Assembly: GCF_900105945.1 (NCBI RefSeq)
Contig: NZ_FNSO01000003.1
Coordinates: forward strand, 806,001 to 870,000
DNA: 64,000 nt
From: Amycolatopsis tolypomycina
GTDB lineage: Bacteria; Actinomycetota; Actinomycetes; Mycobacteriales; Pseudonocardiaceae
Reading direction: 5' to 3'
The translations under genes and the position numbers were made by a program. Below, piece by piece: positions 59,672 through 64,000 of the stretch; position 1 is the stretch's first letter, and each line of letters opens with the position of its first letter. The notes beneath the pieces were generated by a model. It worked only from the letters and a program-made list of their open reading frames with translations. It searched no databases and was not told the DNA's origin.

Positions 59672-60673
59672 ATGAAGATCGACATTCTGCACGTGCCCGA
59701 CTGCCCCAACCTCTCGTTGCTCCAGCAGCGGCTTCACCAGGCACTCGACACCGCCATCGACGACCCGACGATGGCCGTCAGCACCGTGGTCATCCCCGAC
59801 CTGGAGGCAGCCACTGCGACGGGCATGACCGGATCACCGACCCTGCTCATCGACGGCACCGACCCCTTCGCAGAAGCCGGCAGCGGCCCCAGCCTGTCCT
59901 GCCGCCTCTACCGCGACCCCGATGGACGAGTAACGGGCGCTCCCTCGGTCGCTGCCCTGCGCGACGCACTGGTCGGCCATGCCGGCAGCGGCTCCCCGTG
60001 CGACGCCGGACCGTGTTGCACGTCTGCCAGCCACGAGACACCGCCGCGGTCGTTGCAGGACTGGCGTGCCCGCGCCGCTCCGGCCGACCCGGCCGAGCGG
60101 GCTATCCACCACACGATCCTCCGCAGCTTCGCCACCACCGGCGCCGCACCAGGACCGACCACGCTCGACCACGTCGCGGCACCGTTCGGGACCTCCGCGA
60201 GCGCCGTGCTGCGACAGCTGCACGAACGCGACACCATCCGCCTCGGCCCCGACGCCCGCATCCGCGCCGCGTATCCCTTCTCGGCCGTCCCGACCAGACA
60301 CCGGGTCCACCTCGCCGGAGGACCGACCGTCGAGGCGATGTGCGTGATCGACGCCCTCGGCATTCCGGCCATGCTCGACACCGACGCCGCCATCACCACC
60401 ACCGCTCCCACCGGCGGACACCCGATCACCGTGTCCGTCACGGGCGGCCGGACGACGTGGAACCCGGCAACTGCCGTGGTATTCCTCAGCGCCTATGCCG
60501 GCGGCGGCCCGTCGGCGGACAACTGCTGTGGCTACCTCAACGCCTTCCCCGACCGCGACGCCGGCGAATCCTGGGCCGCCGCCCACCTGCACATTCCCGG
60601 CGAGCTCATCGACGGCAGCCAAGCCGAACAGCTCGGACGGCACATCTTCGGAAATTTGCTTGCCGCGCACTAG
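59672..60673 (+). CDS. merB: organomercurial lyase MerB with N-terminal thioredoxin-like domain
   Basis: A 333-residue protein. Residues 1-105 resemble a thioredoxin-like domain with an N-terminal DCPN site (VPDCPNLSLL) and TGMTGSPTLLIDG. Residues 130-330 are alkylmercury lyase: catalytic Cys224 and Asp227 in VEAMCVIDALG match Cys96 and Asp99 of the model enzyme, and Cys285/286 in DNCCGYLN match Cys159. MerB cleaves carbon-mercury bonds. The fusion is longer than plain MerB but known in actinobacteria. No merA is in the window. Confidence 0.85.
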   Translation: MKIDILHVPDCPNLSLLQQRLHQALDTAIDDPTMAVSTVVIPDLEAATATGMTGSPTLLIDGTDPFAEAGSGPSLSCRLYRDPDGRVTGAPSVAALRDALVGHAGSGSPCDAGPCCTSASHETPPRSLQDWRARAAPADPAERAIHHTILRSFATTGAAPGPTTLDHVAAPFGTSASAVLRQLHERDTIRLGPDARIRAAYPFSAVPTRHRVHLAGGPTVEAMCVIDALGIPAMLDTDAAITTTAPTGGHPITVSVTGGRTTWNPATAVVFLSAYAGGGPSADNCCGYLNAFPDRDAGESWAAAHLHIPGELIDGSQAEQLGRHIFGNLLAAH

Positions 60674-61301
60674 AACCAGCAACCGAGAGCTGTTCAGCCT
60701 GTTCCGCACCGCCGCAACGGTGGACTTCTGCGAGTCCTGCGCGCAGGTCTGCACCGGCCAGTGCTGCGCCGACGCTCTGCTCGACCGAGCCCGTACCCAA
60801 GCGCTGCAGCTGCACTCCCGCTCCGCCGCGGCCGACAACGCCTCCGGCATCGCCGTCGCCCTCGAAGCCGCCCGAATCCGCACACCGACCATGCCCGATG
60901 GCGCCGGGCTCGCGGTCGGTTTCCTCGACGCCGAGGAAATCGGCGCGCGCGGCTCCGCCCACCACGCTCCGACCGTCGCGCCCGACACAGTGGTGATCAA
61001 CGTCGACGGCGCCCAGCTCGGCGACGCTCCCACCGAAGCCGGTGGTCCGGCCCACGCGCTGCTGGCCGCGCTCGACCAGGCCGGCCGCGAGACCGGCGTT
61101 CCACCGCGCGCCGGGGCCATGGCCTCGGGCAACCGTCGCTACGCCGCGGCGGGGTTGCCCGCGGCCGGGATCGGCATGGGCATTCCCGGCTACCAAACTC
61201 CGGCCGAAACGGCCGACCGCGTCGAGACCCACACCCTCGTCGCGGCGACCCGGCTCGTCGTCGCCACGGTTCGGCAGCTCGCAGGCTCGGTCACCGGCTG
61301 A
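60660..61301 (+). pseudogene. chimeric remnant: cysteine-motif leader joined to M28 peptidase C-terminus
   Basis: About 213 residues from a TTG that overlaps merB. Residues 10-52 (LFRTAATVDFCESCAQVCTG, then CCADAL) look like a small cysteine protein. From about residue 57 the sequence is M28 aminopeptidase (ADNASGIAVALEAARI, FLDAEEIGARGS, PGYQTPAETADRVETHTL). The M28 N-terminal half with its first metal ligand (HxD) is absent. The frame is open, so a fusion product could be made, but it should lack peptidase activity. Confidence 0.6.
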
Positions 61302-61803
61302 GGGTGAGCTGCCGCTGGTGGAAGGCGAAATGCCGGGCCGGGTAGCGGTAGATGTCGGCGAGGGTCATGCACGGCTGGAAGAACGGGTCCCAGCGGGTCG
61401 GGTAGTGCATTCTGCGCACTAGGTCCGCGTCGTCGGCGCGGTCCAGGCTTCGGTGGAGCGAGGCGATGATGTGGTCGAGCCAGCGGGCCGCTCGGTCGGG
61501 GCCGATTAGACCGCCGCCGCACGAACCGAGGTAGTTGATGACGTGGAACGGCCGGGTCGCCGCGTTCAGCGTCGCGGCGAACCCGCGGCTCACCGGGTCC
61601 GGAAGGCGCCCGAACACGCGGACCAGTACCAGCAGGGCGCGCACGATCTGGTAGCCGAACACCAGGTGGAACAACAGCTGCTGGTTGGTCCACCGGGTGC
61701 CGTCCGACCGGCGGTGCAGGTCCGCGGTCGTTGCGGCGGCCACCAGCTCGTGGAACGTCGCGCGGTCCTGTTCCCACTGCTCGTGCACGGCCTGCTGATC
61801 CAT
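61291..61803 (-). CDS. DinB-like four-helix protein
   Basis: A 170-residue protein with GAAGGG before the ATG. WTNQQLLFHLVFGYQIVRAL, later INYLGS, and MTLADIYRYPARHFAFHQRQ fit the DinB/YfiT-like fold, whose three histidines bind a metal (H in LLFHL, and in YPARHFAFHQR). Many relatives use mycothiol or bacillithiol. It converges on the M28 remnant and overlaps it by 11 bases. Confidence 0.65.
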   Translation of the reverse strand: MDQQAVHEQWEQDRATFHELVAAATTADLHRRSDGTRWTNQQLLFHLVFGYQIVRALLVLVRVFGRLPDPVSRGFAATLNAATRPFHVINYLGSCGGGLIGPDRAARWLDHIIASLHRSLDRADDADLVRRMHYPTRWDPFFQPCMTLADIYRYPARHFAFHQRQLTLSR

Positions 61804-62035
61804 CGCCAACCCTTCGGTTGCCTCGGACGAGCATCTCACCGACGAGCTGAAGCCGCCCTCAGCCAGCTCACCGCCGGCATCCGCGCCAACAAACGTCGCA
61901 GATCGGTCGATCACCTGATCAACCGCGCAGTGGCCGCACCAATTAGCGCCGGTCGTCACGAAGCTGCAGCGTCCGCTCGTGACGATTGTGCCTACAGCAT
62001 CAACGGATGCCGCTCCCGACGACACGCGTTCCTGT

Positions 62036-62518
62036 CTACTCGTTGTCGCCGTTGGCGAGCTTCATGTGGGAACAGTAAAACGGACTGCTTAGCTGCACAC
62101 CCTCCGGCCAGCGCTGGGCCGCGCAAAATGCCCGTGCCGCCACTGACTGGTCCAGTGCGGTTGTCGACCACCGATAGCCTGGCCCGCGTGCTAACGCTGC
62201 CGCGACCAGTGTTGTGCCGAACCCTCGGCGCCGGTAGGAGGCGTCGACCTGAACCGGACCGAGTACTCCTCTCCGGTCAATCCCGCATAGCCACAAGTCG
62301 AGACCGCCGATCTGTTGACTGCGCAGTTGCAGCACGATCTGCCCTGCCCCGGCTCTCATCCTGGGCGGCCGGGCGACCAGCACGAGTTCGGCGTGCGTCG
62401 GCGGTGCCTCGTGCGCGAACCGCAGATCGATTTCGAACCAGGTTGATCTGGACAAGCCAAGCGCCTGGCACAGGTTGCAACTCGAGGTCGGCACATAGAC
62501 CGAGTGGTCATAGCCCAT
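62036..62518 (-). CDS. GNAT-like acetyltransferase, 5' end beside an IS
   Basis: A 160-residue protein. SSCNLCQALGL at the start and VDASYRRRGFGTTLVAAAL later match the relative at 47764-48252. The last two share the GNAT acetyl-CoA loop. The ATG at 62518 lies within a few bases of the IS21 end and has only a poorly spaced AGGA, so the original start and promoter may have been cut off by the insertion. Substrate unknown. Confidence 0.55.
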   Translation of the reverse strand: MGYDHSVYVPTSSCNLCQALGLSRSTWFEIDLRFAHEAPPTHAELVLVARPPRMRAGAGQIVLQLRSQQIGGLDLWLCGIDRRGVLGPVQVDASYRRRGFGTTLVAAALARGPGYRWSTTALDQSVAARAFCAAQRWPEGVQLSSPFYCSHMKLANGDNE

Positions 62519-62537
62519 GGTCCTGATTTCGGCAAGT

Positions 62538-62659
62538 TGATTTGGCCCCGGTTCGGCATTCTGATTTGGCCCCGGCGGCTGGGTTGCGGGATCGGTCGGC
62601 ATCTTGATGTGGCCCCACCTGCCGCCGTTGGCGTCGGGGCGGCATTCTGATTTGGCCCC
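62538..62659 (+). repeat. four terminal repeats of the IS21 element
   Basis: TGATTTGGCCCC occurs at 62538, 62562 and 62648, and TGATGTGGCCCC at 62605. Multiple end repeats bound by IstA are characteristic of IS21 elements. A partial copy (TGATTTCGGC) begins at 62524. Confidence 0.85.
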
Positions 62660-62713
62660 ACCTCGTTCGGGTGTTTCTGCTGGTCGAGTCGAGTGCTGGC
62701 TGGTCACGATGGC

Positions 62714-62983
62714 GTGGTGAGCGAGCGTGAGCCCGGCCCAGTGGTGACGTTGGTGTGGGCGCTGGACGAGGTGTTCATCGGGTTCGCGGGCCGGCCGGTC
62801 GCGGTGGTCCGCCGCGAGTTGGAGGCCGCCTGCGAGACGTGGGACTGCCGGCTGGATGAGGACACGTTGGACGTGTTCGCGGCCGAGATCGCCGCCGGCG
62901 ACCGGGTCGAGATCGACGCGGGAACGATCCGTGTCCCGCCGACCGGGCCGGTCGAGGTGGACTGGCGCGACGCGCCGTTCTGA
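62714..62983 (+). CDS. small protein inside the IS21 element
   Basis: An 89-residue protein (tandem GTG starts at 62714 and 62717) between the terminal repeats and istB, on the opposite strand to istAB. It is acidic (TLVWALDEVFIGFAGRPVAV, later DEDTLDVFAAEIAAGDRVEI) with no recognised motif. It may be a passenger or regulatory gene of the IS. Confidence 0.5.
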   Translation: MVSEREPGPVVTLVWALDEVFIGFAGRPVAVVRRELEAACETWDCRLDEDTLDVFAAEIAAGDRVEIDAGTIRVPPTGPVEVDWRDAPF

Positions 62984-62992
62984 CCCGGGTAT

Positions 62993-63796
62993 TCAGCTGG
63001 CCCGGGTGCTGCTGCGGCGGCGTTTGGTGGTGCGCAGCCGGAACGACTCGGTGCCGGTCTCGATGATCGAGGCGTCGAACGTCAAGCGGTCGACGATCGC
63101 GGCGCAGAGCCGCGGGTCGGTGAAGGTGCGAGCCCACTCGCTGAACGCCGAGTTGCTGGCGATGGCGATGCTGGAGCGTTCCTCCCGCTCGGTGAACACC
63201 TGGAACAGCAGCTCCGCGCCGCGCCGATCGAGCTCGAGATACCCCAGTTCGTCGAGGCAAAGCAGGTCGACTCGGCCGTAGCGGGCGATGGTCTTGGACA
63301 GGTGCTTGTCGTCGGCGGCCTCGACGAGCTCGTTAACCAGCGCGGCGGCGGTGACATAACGGACCTTGAACCCGGCTTCCGCGGCGGCGGTGCCGAGCCC
63401 GATCAGCAGGTGGGACTTGCCGGTGCCGGAGTCGCCGATCAGGCAGACCGGTTGCCCGGCGCGGATCCAGGCGCCCTTGGCGAGGGTGTGCACGAGGGCG
63501 GGCGGGACGTTCGGGTTCGCGGCGAAGTCGAAGTCCTCGATGCGTTTGGTGCGCGGGAAACCGGCCTGCTTGACCAGGCGGGCCTTGCGGCGGACCTCGC
63601 GGTCCTCGCACTCGATGAACAGCAGCTCGGACAGGAAGCTCTTGTAGGTGGCCTGCTGGCGGGCCGCGGCGGCGGCCTGGTCGCCGAAGCGGTCGCGGAT
63701 CGTCGGCAGCCGCAGGATCCGGCAGGCCTGCTCGATCGCGGCGTCGGCGGCTTCCTCGGTGAGCTGGTCCCGGCCGCGGCTGGTGGTGCGGGTCAT
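62993..63796 (-). CDS. istB: IstB-like ATP-binding transposition helper
   Basis: A 267-residue protein overlapping the istA stop (ATGA). Walker A GDSGTGKS is at residues 121-128, Walker B DLLCLDELGYLEL follows near 177, and SSIAIASNSAFSEW is the family sensor segment. The N-terminus (residues 1-95) has the usual IstB helical domain. IstB is an AAA+ regulator that guides IstA to target DNA. Intact. Confidence 0.9.
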   Translation of the reverse strand: MTRTTSRGRDQLTEEAADAAIEQACRILRLPTIRDRFGDQAAAAARQQATYKSFLSELLFIECEDREVRRKARLVKQAGFPRTKRIEDFDFAANPNVPPALVHTLAKGAWIRAGQPVCLIGDSGTGKSHLLIGLGTAAAEAGFKVRYVTAAALVNELVEAADDKHLSKTIARYGRVDLLCLDELGYLELDRRGAELLFQVFTEREERSSIAIASNSAFSEWARTFTDPRLCAAIVDRLTFDASIIETGTESFRLRTTKRRRSSTRAS

Positions 63797-64000
63797 GACG
63801 CGTTCCCCTTCTTCGGAGTATTGCTGAGTAACTGGTCGTAGGCGGCGACCGACGGGGCGGGGCGGGAGTCCGGTGGCAGGTCGGAGTCGCGGCGGCGTTC
63901 GGGCAGCGAGACGACTTTGCTGCGGCTGCGCTGCGGCCCCGGAGGCTCAACTTCGACATCGCCGGCGGTGCTTCCTGCTGCGGCGGCGTGTTTGCGGGCC
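63793..64000 (-). CDS. istA: IstA-like transposase, 3' end only
   Basis: Only the last 68 codons are inside the window. They read as a basic, disordered tail (PPGPQRSRSKVVSLPERRRD, ending LLSNTPKKGNAS), with the stop overlapping the istB start, the standard istAB arrangement. The catalytic DDE domain lies outside the window. Confidence 0.75.
   Translation of the reverse strand, partial: ARKHAAAAGSTAGDVEVEPPGPQRSRSKVVSLPERRRDSDLPPDSRPAPSVAAYDQLLSNTPKKGNAS

Larger units (their letters stand above)
62523..64000. mobile_element. IS21-family element, right part (continues beyond the window)
   Basis: Multiple short terminal repeats at one end, an IstB helper ATPase and the 3' end of IstA identify an IS21-family insertion. 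The left boundary is near 62523-62537; the other end is outside the window. Confidence 0.75.

Noticed and set aside
62538..62659. Independent repeat-based regulatory array
   Set aside because: The four repeats are explained by the terminal repeats of the IS21-family element whose istB and istA follow.

Overview
The window is high-GC DNA from an actinobacterium. Evidence: strong G/C at third codon positions, many GTG starts with GTGA/ATGA overlaps, an imuA'-imuB mutasome pair under a mycobacterial-type LexA box, and actinobacterial families such as LysM-BTAD and PrgI/VirB4/VirB6 conjugation genes. Protein style suggests the Pseudonocardiales (Amycolatopsis, Saccharopolyspora, Pseudonocardia), but that rests on general resemblance only. 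No rRNA, CRISPR array or tRNA was recognised by eye.

Layout. (1) 1-7445: a Tad/Flp-type pilus locus (TadC-like, small pilin-like peptide, three TadE/TadG-like proteins) interrupted by an antisense stand-alone M41-like zinc peptidase, ending in a membrane LysM-BTAD protein. (2) 7446-8425: an A/T-rich gap without genes. (3) 8426-18180: an AAA (MoxR/CbbQ-type) ATPase with a HExxH + VWA partner, then a long plus-strand string of small accessory genes, including three tandem paralogues sharing a DFYLGRG motif; one of these and its neighbour carry frameshifts. (4) 18283-22829: a resolvase remnant, a HIT protein, a broken second HIT gene, a two-HTH regulator and unknown proteins. (5) 22982-34990, minus strand: a conjugation operon running from a sigma-like regulator through pilin, VirB6-, PrgI-, VirB4- and VirD4-like proteins to a replication-relaxation protein and a peptidoglycan hydrolase. 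(6) 34991-35528: a control region with seven direct repeats spaced exactly 11 bp. (7) 35529-41257: DNA methyltransferase genes, a recombinase domain without a catalytic domain, an excisionase and a tyrosine integrase. Regions 1-7 look like one integrative conjugative element whose right end lies just past 41.3 kb; its left end is not identified and may be outside the window.

(8) 41491-47639: an FxLD-type methyltransferase, a cysteine-cluster protein and imuA'-imuB. (9) 47764-54413: a GNAT gene facing a Tn554-like module of three tyrosine recombinases and one coiled-coil protein. (10) 54875-58942: a DUF169 gene, then a tightly coupled operon of an ArsR regulator, a one-helix membrane peptide, a C39-peptidase ABC exporter and a 39-residue double-glycine precursor whose 17-residue core has three cysteines. 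This is the best candidate for an undescribed system. (11) 59061-61301: merR, merB and a chimeric M28 peptidase remnant. (12) 61291-62518: DinB-like and GNAT genes. (13) 62523-64000: the end of an IS21-family element with istB and the 3' end of istA.

The conjugation genes, methyltransferase, Xis and Int would move and protect the element. The tail carries independent stress, metal and peptide-export cargo.
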